Assembly (NCBI RefSeq): GCF_001637225.1
Contig: NZ_LVJI01000024.1
Span: forward strand, 165,444-229,443
Direction of reading: 5' to 3'
DNA from: Paenibacillus antarcticus
GTDB lineage: Bacteria > Bacillota > Bacilli > Paenibacillales > Paenibacillaceae
DNA: 64,000 bases
The position numbers were made by a program, and so were the translations under genes. Below the pieces are notes generated by a model, which did not search any database, was not told where the DNA came from, and saw only the letters and a program-made list of their open reading frames with translations. This document shows positions 46,429 to 55,209 of the stretch, piece by piece. Within the stretch, counting starts at the first letter, position 1. Every line of letters begins with the position of its first letter.

Positions 46429-46498
46429 CACCCCTTAGAACAAACATTGGAGAACCTCTTAGGTTCATCCGATGAATCGTTCTAGGGGGTGTTTTTTT
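46429..46498 (+). terminator. Terminator with nested inner hairpin
   Basis: CACCCCTTAGAAC (46429-46441) pairs with GTTCTAGGGGGTG (46479-46491) with one wobble, and seven T residues follow. Inside, GAACC-TCTTA-GGTTC (46452-46466) forms a second hairpin, flanked by partly complementary CATTGG/CCGATG. It closes the phosphorylase operon. Confidence 0.85.
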
Positions 46499-46679
46499 CT
46501 GTGCCTGTGTATCTTCCCTCACAGATAGAATTACAGACGATATTCGAAAATATAACAATAATATACATATTAACTCTTCAGCAAATGGTGTATATTTACA
46601 CAACGTGTTTGTTTGATAGGTAAATAAAGGAATGTGGAACAGGTCGGAATAATGTATTTACACTAAAGGGGAACTCACA

Positions 46680-47503
46680 ATGAAAATATACAAATTAAAT
46701 AATCATACGAAATCCATGTTGCTAGCTGCCGTAGAAAATAGAACCCATCCTATTAATTCTGACTTTGAGGGTGAGTCTAAAGCTCATGAGTGGACGCCTG
46801 TCAGAGTAGAAACTCTCTATAAAAAACATATAGAGATTTTCCACACTACATAATTGGACAGCCAGTAATCAGTAAACGTGTTAAACAATTGATTGATCCA
46901 TATTTTTCATCCGAAGTTGAAATGTTACCGTTACTTCACGATGAGTTTGAATTATATATGTTAAACGTCATCAATGTACTGGATTGTGTGGATTGGGAAC
47001 GCTCAGACATCCAAAGGTTTAAAGATGGGTCATGGGCAGGCTTTAACAAAATTGTTTTCGATTTCATAAGAATTCCTGATAACACGTATATGTTTAAGTT
47101 TAAAGAAATGGCGGGAGTATGTGTATATGTTACTGAAGCCTTTAAAGATTTAATCGAAAGTAACAAACTGAAGGGCCTCGACTTTTCTGAAGTATACGAC
47201 TCAGAATTCACAGAGGAGAAGGAACAAGAACAGAAGATTGCTTATGAAGCAGCGATAGCGGCTGTTGAGCAAAACAAAGGGCAAGAATTCTCATATGAAG
47301 AAGCCGAGGAACGAGTGAACCAGGGAGCGGCAGTAGCCAGCGGTAAATGGAAAATGCAGTTGGATAATAAGGGTGGATTATGGCTTGGTGAAATCATTCT
47401 AGATTTAACTTATCAATGGATGATACCAGTATATATACCACCTGTGTTGCTAGGATTTCAATGGCATGAAGTAGAGAAGTCAGAGATCAGAGATCTAATG
47501 TAG
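46680..47503 (+). pseudogene. Imm11-like (DUF1629) immunity protein gene, split by a frameshift
   Basis: An ATG at 46680 with a good AAAGGGGA site opens a frame of 57 codons (MKIYKLNNHT...) that stops at 46851-46853. A second frame, open to 47503, continues the same kind of protein: DFPHYIIGQPVISKRVKQL, then the Imm11-like YMLNVINVLDCVDWERSDIQRF. The frames join if one A is added to the A6 run at 46821-46826, restoring LYKKTYRDFPHY. The second frame's first start codon (TTG, 46889) has no ribosome site. The C-terminal part (about 47220-47503, with an EA-rich linker) is not recognised. Imm11-type proteins usually guard against polymorphic toxins; no toxin gene is adjacent. Confidence 0.72.
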
Positions 47504-47561
47504 CGATTAGTGTTTCATACATAAACGATTGATTGTTCAGATAATCAGGTTACAGATAAGT

Positions 47562-47592
47562 GAAGCCCCTTAATATAAGAGGGCTTCTTTAT
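47562..47592 (+). terminator. Terminator after the Imm11-like gene
   Basis: GAAGCCC at 47562-47568 pairs with GGGCTTC at 47581-47587. CTTA/TAAG extends the stem past a bulge, and TTTAT follows. Confidence 0.7.
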
Positions 47593-47641
47593 CTGGCTCT
47601 AATTCAAAATCAGTGCTTGTAGAAAATAATGGAGTATGTGA

Positions 47642-47820
47642 GAAGTAGCGAAGGTGACGGAATTGTCCTGAAGAAGCGTAAGCGTTCGCCTACAAGCTTT
47701 CCGTAGGAAAGCTACTTCGAAAGCATAAGCTTGCCCTCTGATTTCAACCGCTGAGGCGGTTTACAATCAAGAAATCGGAGGGCAAGAGCGATCGGAAGGA
47801 CAATCCGTCATCGTAGCGGC
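47642..47820. repeat. Structured intergenic element with nested inverted repeats
   Basis: GACGGAATTGTCC (47656-47668) pairs with GGACAATCCGTC (47798-47809) with one bulge, enclosing other stems. AGCTTTCC (47695-47702) pairs with 47706-47713. TTGCCCTCTGATTTC (47731-47745) pairs with 47771-47785 with one wobble. AACCGC (47746-47751) pairs with GCGGTT (47756-47761) on the same axis. GAAGTAGC (47642-47649) can alternatively pair with GCTACTTC (47711-47718). It is noncoding. It resembles a dispersed palindromic repeat or MITE-like unit, or a structured RNA; only one copy was noticed in the window. Confidence 0.65.
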
Positions 47821-47855
47821 ACACTACACAATGTGCAGATATTTTCAGTGGCTCT

Positions 47856-48773
47856 TTATAAGTTCGCCTTCATGTGCTCCTTAATAAACGCCACAAACTC
47901 ACTCCGCAATGAAGACTGGGAAGAATCGGGTGGATAGGCCATGTATGAGGATAAGGTAGAATTTGTTTGTTCGGGAATAGGTAGACACATGAGAGTTCCT
48001 TGAGCAAGTTCGGCTTGAATACCTTTTCGTGGAAAAAAGGAAATATGATCATTGTGCGACACCGCTAATTTCACAGCTTCTGGTGAATCCATCTGAATTC
48101 GTTCCCAGAGATGAATGACATTTACATTAGACCAAGCTAAGATGAATTCCTTTATACAAGATCCTTCTGCATGTTGAATGAAGAATTGTTTGGCTATGAG
48201 CTGGGGGCTGAGCTGTTGAAGCTTCGAGAATGGGTGTGTCGGACCAAAGATGACAACAAGGTCATCTTCCCACAGATGTTCATGTTGAAACCCATCGAAT
48301 ATCCCTTGACGTGGTAGACTCGATTGGCAAAACGCTATATCGATATCTTGATTCTGTAGCATTTGATGAATCATATGGGTAGGTTTAATCGTCATTTGAA
48401 GTCGTGTGCCAGGATATTTATTGGAGAATATACTTATTAATTCTGGTAAAAGATAAGTACCAATGGTGGAGTCAGCTCCGATATGTAATGTCCCTTTATC
48501 CAATATCGCATAATCACGAACCACCTTTTTGGCTTCGGCAGCAAGTCCAGTTATTTTCAGAGCATACGGATATAGAGCCTTTCCTGCTTCAGTTAGTACC
48601 ATTCGTCCTCTCTTAGATTCAAACAATACAGTTCCCATTTCTTCTTCCAGACTCTTCATATGAAAGGATACGGAGGGCTGCTTCATATTCAGTTCCTTTG
48701 CAACGTCGGTGACCTTTTTATATTTCTCTATGTAAACAAGGATCATTAATTTTAGAATATTGATCGTAATCAC
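47856..48773 (-). CDS. LysR-family transcriptional regulator
   Basis: 305-residue regulator. The N-terminal winged HTH (residues about 1-60, VTDVAKELNMKQPSVSFHMKSLEEEMG) precedes a two-lobed periplasmic-binding-like effector domain (LHIGADSTIGTYLLPELISIF onward). The start is GTG at 48773. It is divergent from pstS across 200 bp, but a link to phosphate is not established. A perfect 7+7 inverted repeat of the T-N11-A class lies 30 nt upstream of its start, suggesting autoregulation. Confidence 0.92.
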   Translation of the reverse strand: MITINILKLMILVYIEKYKKVTDVAKELNMKQPSVSFHMKSLEEEMGTVLFESKRGRMVLTEAGKALYPYALKITGLAAEAKKVVRDYAILDKGTLHIGADSTIGTYLLPELISIFSNKYPGTRLQMTIKPTHMIHQMLQNQDIDIAFCQSSLPRQGIFDGFQHEHLWEDDLVVIFGPTHPFSKLQQLSPQLIAKQFFIQHAEGSCIKEFILAWSNVNVIHLWERIQMDSPEAVKLAVSHNDHISFFPRKGIQAELAQGTLMCLPIPEQTNSTLSSYMAYPPDSSQSSLRSEFVAFIKEHMKANL

Positions 48774-48802
48774 ACCTTTTTGTTTTATTATGATTAATTC
48801 AT

Positions 48803-48819
48803 TATAGATAAAATCTATA
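48803..48819. promoter_or_regulatory. LysR-type operator candidate
   Basis: TATAGAT-AAA-ATCTATA is a perfect inverted repeat containing the T-N11-A pattern bound by LysR proteins. It lies 30 nt upstream of the LysR start and about 155 nt upstream of pstS. Confidence 0.5.
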
Positions 48820-48973
48820 CATTTATAAAGTTTATGTGGCGATATTTATTTTTAATTTTACAAACTAACGATTTTGCAAAAATGTTCGCGAATTACAATA
48901 GATTTGTAGGTTAGCAACAAAAACTTATATCGACACGAATAATACAGAGATATTCAGGAGGAGAGAATAAACA

Positions 48974-49900
48974 ATGAAATTGAAAAAACCAGCTCTATTA
49001 ATGGGTACACTAGCTCTAGTGCTTGCATTATCTGCTTGCGGAAACAACGGGGAAAATAAAGGTGCTAGTAATTCAACAGATACTAATAAAGCTTTAACTG
49101 GATCGCTTCTTGCAGTTGGATCAACGGCATTACAGCCATTGGTAGAGCAAGTTGGACAGAAATTTATGGCTGATTCTAAATATGCAGGAGTTCAAGTACA
49201 AGTTCAAGGCGGCGGAAGTGGAACAGGTCTTACACAAGTGTCCGGAGGACAAGCGGATATCGGTAACTCGGACGTGTTTGCAGAAGAGAAATTGAAAGAT
49301 GCAGATGCTGATAAGGCAAAAGAACTTATTGATCATCAAGTAGCAGTCGTTGCGATGTCCATCGTGTCCAATAAAGATACAGGCGTGGATACATTAACGA
49401 AGCAACAGATGGTAGACATTTTCACTGGTAAAGTAACGAACTGGAATGAAGTTGGCGGTATTGATGAGAAGATTGTTATCGTAAACCGACCAAGCAGCTC
49501 CGGAACGCGTAGTACTTTTGAGAAATATGCATTAGGTACGAAGGTTGAAGATATGGCTGGTGCAATTCAAGAAGAATCATCAGGTACGGTTAGAAAAATC
49601 GTTGGGGAAACACCGGGTGCTATTGGTTATCTTGCATTTTCTTACTTAGATGATTCCATTACATCAATCAAGTACGATGGTGTTGAAGCGAAAGTGGAAA
49701 ATGTAATTACTGGGGAATATCCAGTATGGGCTTATGAGCATATGTACACAAAAGGTGAGCCAAATGAAGTCGTAAAAGCATTCCTAGATTACATGGTTTC
49801 CGATGAGATTCAAAATGGCGATGTAGTTGAACTAGGATACATCCCAGCTTCCCAAATGCAAGTAACTCGTGACGTAGACGGAAATGTGACAAAGAAATAA
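48974..49900 (+). CDS. pstS: Phosphate ABC transporter substrate-binding lipoprotein
   Basis: 308-residue extracellular phosphate-binding protein. The lipoprotein signal ends in LSAC with Cys22, followed by a short Asn/Gly/Ser linker. Phosphate-binding motifs are GSTALQPLVEQ, GGGSGTGLTQV and PSSSGTRSTFE. AGGAGGAG lies upstream of the ATG. It is the first gene of pstSCAB. A hairpin between it and pstC probably makes it more abundant than the permeases. No convincing Pho box was found upstream. Confidence 0.95.
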   Translation: MKLKKPALLMGTLALVLALSACGNNGENKGASNSTDTNKALTGSLLAVGSTALQPLVEQVGQKFMADSKYAGVQVQVQGGGSGTGLTQVSGGQADIGNSDVFAEEKLKDADADKAKELIDHQVAVVAMSIVSNKDTGVDTLTKQQMVDIFTGKVTNWNEVGGIDEKIVIVNRPSSSGTRSTFEKYALGTKVEDMAGAIQEESSGTVRKIVGETPGAIGYLAFSYLDDSITSIKYDGVEAKVENVITGEYPVWAYEHMYTKGEPNEVVKAFLDYMVSDEIQNGDVVELGYIPASQMQVTRDVDGNVTKK

Positions 49901-49939
49901 TTAAATCATCAAGAGTTATGACCACCAAATACTCAAAAA

Positions 49940-49961
49940 AGAGGCGGATTCATCTGCCTCT
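49940..49961 (+). terminator. Leaky hairpin between pstS and pstC
   Basis: AGAGGCGGAT (49940-49949) pairs with ATCTGCCTCT (49952-49961), with upstream A and downstream T residues. It lies inside the operon, so partial termination is likely. Confidence 0.6.
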
Positions 49962-49989
49962 ATTTTCACTTTAAGAAAGTAGGACAATT

Positions 49990-50895
49990 ATGAAATCAAA
50001 TAATGGATCGCCTGTCCTCATCAAGAAGCATCATTTGGAAGATTGGATTGGACGAATTTATACAACCTTTTGTGTATCTCTCTTAGTGATTATTATCGTA
50101 TCAATGATGTATTTCGTAGCATCCAAGGGACTTACAACCTTTATTAAAGATGGCGTTAATGTGGGTGATTTCTTATTTGGTACGAAATGGGATCCAAATG
50201 GGGATAATCCTGTATTTGGCGCACTTCCGTTTATTGCGGGTTCCTTTGCCACGTCATTACTAGCTGCACTTATTGCAAGTCCATTAAGTATATGTGCTGC
50301 GCTTTTCATGAACGAAATCGTACCATCTTGGGGAAAGAGACTTCTGCAACCTGTTATTGAACTATTGGCAGGAATTCCTTCGGTCGTATATGGTTTCGTG
50401 GGATTGAGCGTTATTGTACCCCTATTTCGTGATATATTTCCTGGTCAAGGAATCGGGATTGCAGCGGGTGCACTCGTCCTTTCGGTTATGATTCTACCAA
50501 CGATCACGAGTATTGCAAGTGACGCACTTAGTTCACTTCCTAAGGGGTTGAAGGAGTCTTCTTATGCGCTAGGAGCTACAAGATGGCAGACGATCTACAG
50601 CGTGATTCTACCAACGGTTATGCCTTCCTTATTGACTGGAGTAGTCCTTGGTATGGCTCGTGCATTTGGTGAGGCATTAGCCGTGCAGATGGTTATCGGT
50701 AATGCGCCACATGTACCTCGTTCCTTGTTTGAATCAGCGTCCACACTTACGAGTGTCATTACGTTGAATATGGGGAATACGGTTATGGGATCTGTCCAAA
50801 ATAACGCACTATGGAGCATGGCTCTTGCACTGATGGTCATGACATTTATATTCGTTATTGTTGTTAGGCTCTTGGAAAGGAGACATCGGTTATGA
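49990..50895 (+). CDS. pstC: Phosphate ABC transporter permease
   Basis: 301-residue membrane protein with about six helices. Family motifs are ELLAGIPSVVYGFVGL and the EAA-like loop LKESSYALGATRWQTIYSVILP near residue 195. AGGA precedes the ATG. It forms the phosphate channel with PstA, whose gene overlaps its stop by 4 nt. Confidence 0.95.
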   Translation: MKSNNGSPVLIKKHHLEDWIGRIYTTFCVSLLVIIIVSMMYFVASKGLTTFIKDGVNVGDFLFGTKWDPNGDNPVFGALPFIAGSFATSLLAALIASPLSICAALFMNEIVPSWGKRLLQPVIELLAGIPSVVYGFVGLSVIVPLFRDIFPGQGIGIAAGALVLSVMILPTITSIASDALSSLPKGLKESSYALGATRWQTIYSVILPTVMPSLLTGVVLGMARAFGEALAVQMVIGNAPHVPRSLFESASTLTSVITLNMGNTVMGSVQNNALWSMALALMVMTFIFVIVVRLLERRHRL

Positions 50896-51788
50896 AACCA
50901 AGAACAGCTGATAAAATTGCCACAGGGGTTATCGTTACATTTTCCTCGGTTATTGTTGCCGTATTATTGGGATTGTTAGGATTTATCCTATTCCGAGGAC
51001 TTAGTCATATTAGTTGGTCCTTCCTAACTTCTGTTCCACAGACAATCAGAGCGGGTGGAGGTATCGGACCTCAATTATTTAACTCACTCTTCTTACTCGT
51101 TCTAACACTCATTATTACCATTCCCTTGGGTCTAGGTGCGGGTATTTATATGGCGGAATATGCGAAGCCAGGTAAGATTACAGGTGCTATTCGTCTCGTG
51201 GTTGAAGTACTATCCTCGTTTCCATCGATTGTGGTTGGTTTGTTCGGTTTATTACTTATCGTTAATACATTTGGGTTCGGGTTCTCATTGTTCTCAGGTG
51301 CACTTGTGCTGACGATTTTCAATCTTCCACTGATGGTACGTGTAACTGAACAAGCTTTCCGAGGTGTTCCTAAGGAACAGAAAGAAGCTGGTCTTGCCTT
51401 GGGTCTATCGAAATGGAAAATTATCATATCTATTCTGTTGCCAGTCGCTATACCTAATCTTGTGACAGGAACCGTTCTTGCAGCGGGGAGAGTATTCGGG
51501 GAAGCAGCAGCACTTCTATTCACAGCTGGAATGTCCACACCAAGATTAGACTTTACGAATTGGAATCCACTGAGTCCGACGTCACCAATTAATCCATTCC
51601 GTCCAGCCGAAACGTTGGCCGTGCATATATGGAAAATTAATAGTGAGGGTCTTGCACCGGATGCCATGGCGATTGCTGCCGGAGCTTCAGCAGTATTGGT
51701 TATCCTCGTACTAATATTTAATTTAACTGCTAGATGGCTAGGAAGAGTGTTATACCAAGCTTTTACTGCATCTAAAGTGATGAAATAG
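50892..51788 (+). CDS. pstA: Phosphate ABC transporter permease
   Basis: 298-residue partner of PstC with about six helices. Motifs are EVLSSFPSIVVGLFGL and EQKEAGLALGLSKWKIIISILLP. AAAGGAG precedes the ATG, which overlaps the pstC stop (ATGA). PstB follows 9 nt later. Confidence 0.95.
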   Translation: MKPRTADKIATGVIVTFSSVIVAVLLGLLGFILFRGLSHISWSFLTSVPQTIRAGGGIGPQLFNSLFLLVLTLIITIPLGLGAGIYMAEYAKPGKITGAIRLVVEVLSSFPSIVVGLFGLLLIVNTFGFGFSLFSGALVLTIFNLPLMVRVTEQAFRGVPKEQKEAGLALGLSKWKIIISILLPVAIPNLVTGTVLAAGRVFGEAAALLFTAGMSTPRLDFTNWNPLSPTSPINPFRPAETLAVHIWKINSEGLAPDAMAIAAGASAVLVILVLIFNLTARWLGRVLYQAFTASKVMK

Positions 51789-51797
51789 GGGGACTAA

Positions 51798-52556
51798 ATG
51801 ATGCAAACAACCTTTCGAACCGAGAACCTAAGTGTTTTTTACGGAAAATATGAAGCGGTAAAGAATATAGATATGAACTTCCCAGAACAAAGCGTAACGG
51901 CCTTGATCGGTCCATCCGGGTGTGGGAAATCCACATTTCTACGTTCATTGAACCGCATGAATGATGATATTGCAGGTTCCAGAATTACCGGGAAAATCTG
52001 GATTGATGGAAAAGACATCAATGCACCAGGAACTGATGTGATTGAATTAAGACAAAAGATCGGGATGGTATGGCAACGCCCTAATCCTTTTTATAAATCG
52101 ATTTATGATAATATCGCTTTTGGACCGAAATATCATGGCATCAAGGATAGACGGAAATTAGATGAGATCGTTGAAAGTAGCTTACGGAAAGCGGCATTGT
52201 GGGATGAAGTAAAGGATCGTTTGAAGCAATCCGCACTATCATTATCCGGAGGTCAACAGCAAAGGCTTTGTATTGCGCGGGCACTATCTGTTAATCCACG
52301 TATTCTGTTGCTGGATGAACCTGCTTCAGCACTTGATCCTGTATCCACAGCTAAAGTTGAAGAATTAATCATAGATTTGAAGAAAGAATTAAGTATCGTT
52401 ATTGTTACACATAACATGCAGCAGGCTGCAAGAATATCTGATTATACAGCTTATTTCTATTTGGGTAGTGTTGTGGAACATGATAAGACAGATATCATTT
52501 TCACCAATCCTACGAATTCAAATACACAAGAATATATATCAGGTCGGTTTGGATGA
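51798..52556 (+). CDS. pstB: Phosphate ABC transporter ATP-binding protein
   Basis: 252-residue ATPase. Walker A is GPSGCGKST, the Q-loop region is [10 protein letters not shown], the signature is [15 protein letters not shown], and Walker B with D-loop is [17 protein letters not shown] after the Q-loop is typical of PstB. AGGGGGA precedes two adjacent ATGs (51798, 51801). No phoU follows; the operon ends at the hairpin at 52570-52613. Confidence 0.95.
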   Translation: MMQTTFRTENLSVFYGKYEAVKNIDMNFPEQSVTALIGPSGCGKSTFLRSLNRMNDDIAGSRITGKIWIDGKDINAPGTDVIELRQKIGMVWQRPNPFYKSIYDNIAFGPKYHGIKDRRKLDEIVESSLRKAALWDEVKDRLKQSALSLSGGQQQRLCIARALSVNPRILLLDEPASALDPVSTAKVEELIIDLKKELSIVIVTHNMQQAARISDYTAYFYLGSVVEHDKTDIIFTNPTNSNTQEYISGRFG

Positions 52557-52569
52557 TACTGCTGCATAT

Positions 52570-52613
52570 ACAAAAGAGACGAAAACCTTCACGAAGGATT
52601 TCGTCTCTTTTGT
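52570..52613. terminator. Terminator of the pst operon
   Basis: ACAAAAGAGACGAAA (52570-52584) pairs perfectly with 52599-52613. An inner CCTTC/GAAGG pair extends the hairpin, and the right arm is T-rich. Confidence 0.85.
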
Positions 52614-52733
52614 TATAATTTGATATTGGTTTGTTTAACTTCAGTTTACATAGGAGTATTATTGTTGTCTTACGGCAGGAAAGGTCTTTTAGACTTATTT
52701 ATCACACACAACCGTAAGAAAAGGGGAACGTCC

Positions 52734-54524
52734 ATGAATCGAAATAAATCTAAACGTCAAGAAAGTAAGGCAAGCAAGCCATTCTTGACTCTATTGAAAG
52801 AAACAAAGCCTTCATATGGGTTGCTTGCTATAGCTATTGCTCTTAGCATCATATCTACACTGGTAGGATTGGTTATCCCGTTGTTCACCAAAACGTTAGT
52901 AGATGGATTCTCGCTAGCATCTGTTAGCAAAATGCAGGTTGCTGCGATCGCAGGTGCTTTTATTGCGCAGACGATCGCCGGAGGCGTCTCTATTTATATA
53001 CTCAACTATGTTGGGCAAAAGATGGTTGCATCTCTGCGTGAACGACTATGGCGGAAGTTCTTAGTTCTACCGGTATCCTACTACAACGAAGCTCGTACTG
53101 GTGAGAGTGTAAGTCGTATGACGAACGACACAGGAGTCATCAAGACGCTGGTATCAGAGAACATTGCAAGCCTCTTTACCGGCGTGATATCTATTGTGGG
53201 TTCGATCTCCGTCTTGCTCTATTTGAATTGGAAAATGACGTTGGTACTGTTCACCGTACTTCCACTTTCTGCACTCATACTTGTGCCACTAGGGCGCCAG
53301 ATGTATAAAATATCAAAGGGTATGCAAGATGAAACGGCTTCATTTACAGCTACATTAAGCGGAGTTTTGTCAGAAATTAGACTGGTTAAATCCTCGGGGG
53401 CAGAACAGAAAGAATTTAAGGCCGGAAAAGCTGGTATTATGAATTTGCTATCCTTCGGAATCCGTGAAGGTAAGATTAATGCCATGATTAACCCACTTGT
53501 CTCGTTCGTACTTATGATGCTACTTGTAGTCATTATTGGTTATGGAGGTATGCAGGTATCGTCGGGTGCTCTGAGCGCTGGAGAATTGGTTGCTTTTATT
53601 TTATATTTAATTAATATTGTGATGCCTCTTACGCAACTGACGACGTTCTTTACGCAAATTCAAAAAGCGAAGGGTGCTTCAGAACGTATGATTGAAACAC
53701 TTGGAGCAGAAGAGGAAATGTACGAAGGGAAAGAGATTATTAATGGTTCAGAGACCGCTATTCGTATAGAGGGCGTCTCCTTTGGATATAAGACGGGTGA
53801 AAATGTATTAAATAATGTGAGCTTTCAGATGTTGCCAGGTGAGGTGACTGCGATCGTTGGACCTAGCGGAGGCGGGAAGACGACGTTATTCTCCCTTTTG
53901 GAACGATTCTATATGCCCTTATCAGGTGTGATCAAATTTGGGGATAATCCAGTTTCAGAATTCTCTCTCACGTCTTGGCGTCGTCAAATCGGCTATGTAT
54001 CCCAAGAAAGTCCTTTACTCGCGGGAACAATTGCTGAGAATTTAGGGTATGGGCTTGATCGAGAAGTTAGCAAGGATGAAATGATTAACGCTGCAAGAAT
54101 GGCATATGCCGACGGTTTTATTGAAGAATTGCCAGACGGATATAATACCGATGTGGGCGAACGTGGCGTGAAGCTGTCTGGTGGACAACGGCAACGGATA
54201 GCGATTGCCAGAGCATTGTTACGCAATCCCTCCATATTAATGCTGGATGAAGCTACCTCCAGTCTGGACAGTCAGTCGGAGGCCGTAGTACAAAGGGCAC
54301 TCTCCAATCTGATGAAGGGACGGACAACCGTAGTCATAGCACATCGGCTGTCTACGGTTGTGAATGCCGATCAGATTATTTTTATGGAGAAGGGTCGGAT
54401 TACCGGAACAGGAAGACATGAAGAGCTACTTCAGAACCATGAGCTTTATCGACAATTTGCTACGCAGCAGCTACAAATGCTAGCACCAGAAGGTGATACT
54501 AGTGTTGACGAGGAGGATAGATAG
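52734..54524 (+). CDS. ABC exporter, fused membrane and ATPase domains (BmrA-like)
   Basis: 596-residue half-transporter with an exporter-type membrane domain of six helices (about 30-320) and a C-terminal ATPase domain. Walker A is GPSGGGKTT, the signature is LSGGQRQRIAIARAL, Walker B is ILMLDEATSSLD, and the H-loop is IAHRLSTV. It probably works as a homodimer exporting drugs, lipids or peptides. The longer frame from 52620 is rejected because it starts in the pst terminator region; AAGGGG lies about 7 nt before the ATG at 52734. It is followed 4 nt later by an OmpR-type regulator and kinase, suggesting an inducible efflux unit. Confidence 0.92.
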   Translation: MNRNKSKRQESKASKPFLTLLKETKPSYGLLAIAIALSIISTLVGLVIPLFTKTLVDGFSLASVSKMQVAAIAGAFIAQTIAGGVSIYILNYVGQKMVASLRERLWRKFLVLPVSYYNEARTGESVSRMTNDTGVIKTLVSENIASLFTGVISIVGSISVLLYLNWKMTLVLFTVLPLSALILVPLGRQMYKISKGMQDETASFTATLSGVLSEIRLVKSSGAEQKEFKAGKAGIMNLLSFGIREGKINAMINPLVSFVLMMLLVVIIGYGGMQVSSGALSAGELVAFILYLINIVMPLTQLTTFFTQIQKAKGASERMIETLGAEEEMYEGKEIINGSETAIRIEGVSFGYKTGENVLNNVSFQMLPGEVTAIVGPSGGGKTTLFSLLERFYMPLSGVIKFGDNPVSEFSLTSWRRQIGYVSQESPLLAGTIAENLGYGLDREVSKDEMINAARMAYADGFIEELPDGYNTDVGERGVKLSGGQRQRIAIARALLRNPSILMLDEATSSLDSQSEAVVQRALSNLMKGRTTVVIAHRLSTVVNADQIIFMEKGRITGTGRHEELLQNHELYRQFATQQLQMLAPEGDTSVDEEDR

Positions 54525-54528
54525 GGGG

Positions 54529-55209
54529 ATGCCAAAAATATTAGTTGTGGATGACGACCCACATATCCGCGAATTAGTGGAAGTGTTTCTGAGAGCTGAG
54601 GGGATGGATGAGGTATATGGCGCGTGCGATGGAATAGAGGCTATTCATCTTCTTGAAAGCACTTCTGTAGATATGATTATTCTTGATGTCATGATGCCGA
54701 ATATGGATGGGTGGGAGTTGTGCCGTCAGCTACGGCAGACCTACGATTTTCCGATTCTTATGTTGACGGCCAAAGGAGAAACATCTCAGATTGTGAAAGG
54801 TTTTGAGCTTGGGACAGATGATTACCTCGTGAAACCATTTGAACCTATGGTGCTTATAGCGAGGGTTAAGGCGCTGTTGAAACGCTATCAGATATCTGCT
54901 GCACAAAGAGTAACCATTGGCCGTTTACAGATGAATCGCAAGACGTATGAGGTGTTCACCGAGCATGAAGATATCAGCCTACCCCTTAAGGAATTTGAAC
55001 TTCTATTCAAGCTGGGAAGTTACCCAGGTCAGACATTGGCGAGGGATAGACTGATTGAAGATATCTGGGGATATGATTATATGGGCAATGAACGTACGTT
55101 GGATGTACATATTAATCGACTACGTGAACGATTTCCCCAAGATAAATATGGGTTTTCCATACGTACAATCCGAGGGCTGGGTTACCGGTTGGAAGGGGAT
55201 ACAGGATGA
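54529..55209 (+). CDS. OmpR-family response regulator
   Basis: 226-residue regulator. The receiver domain (1-115) has Asp53 in IILDVMMPNMDG and the conserved Lys in YLVKPFEP. The C-terminal winged HTH (about 130-225) carries RTLDVHINRLRERF and IRTIRGLGYRLE. The ATG at 54529 is chosen by homology (MPKILVVDDD); an in-frame GTG at 54493 lies inside the exporter gene. AGGAGG is 12 nt upstream. It overlaps the kinase gene by 4 nt. Confidence 0.93.
   Translation: MPKILVVDDDPHIRELVEVFLRAEGMDEVYGACDGIEAIHLLESTSVDMIILDVMMPNMDGWELCRQLRQTYDFPILMLTAKGETSQIVKGFELGTDDYLVKPFEPMVLIARVKALLKRYQISAAQRVTIGRLQMNRKTYEVFTEHEDISLPLKEFELLFKLGSYPGQTLARDRLIEDIWGYDYMGNERTLDVHINRLRERFPQDKYGFSIRTIRGLGYRLEGDTG

Larger units (their letters stand above)
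47504..47855. other. Intergenic stretch of about 350 bp
   Basis: Contains a hairpin terminator (47562-47592) and a large multi-hairpin element (about 47642-47820). No coding frame with a ribosome site was seen. Confidence 0.7.

Noticed and set aside
46820..46827. Programmed -1 frameshift at TATAAAAAAC in the Imm11-like gene
   Set aside because: The in-frame codons AAA AAA are preceded by T, so the standard X-XXY-YYZ slippery pattern is not met; a base loss is simpler.
48857..48897. TTTACA, TTTGCA and ATTACA as a Pho box upstream of pstS
   Set aside because: Spacing is 16 and 19 nt rather than the roughly 11-nt period expected for PhoP repeats.
51146..51667. 173-codon minus-strand frame inside pstA
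   Set aside because: Antisense shadow of a conserved permease.
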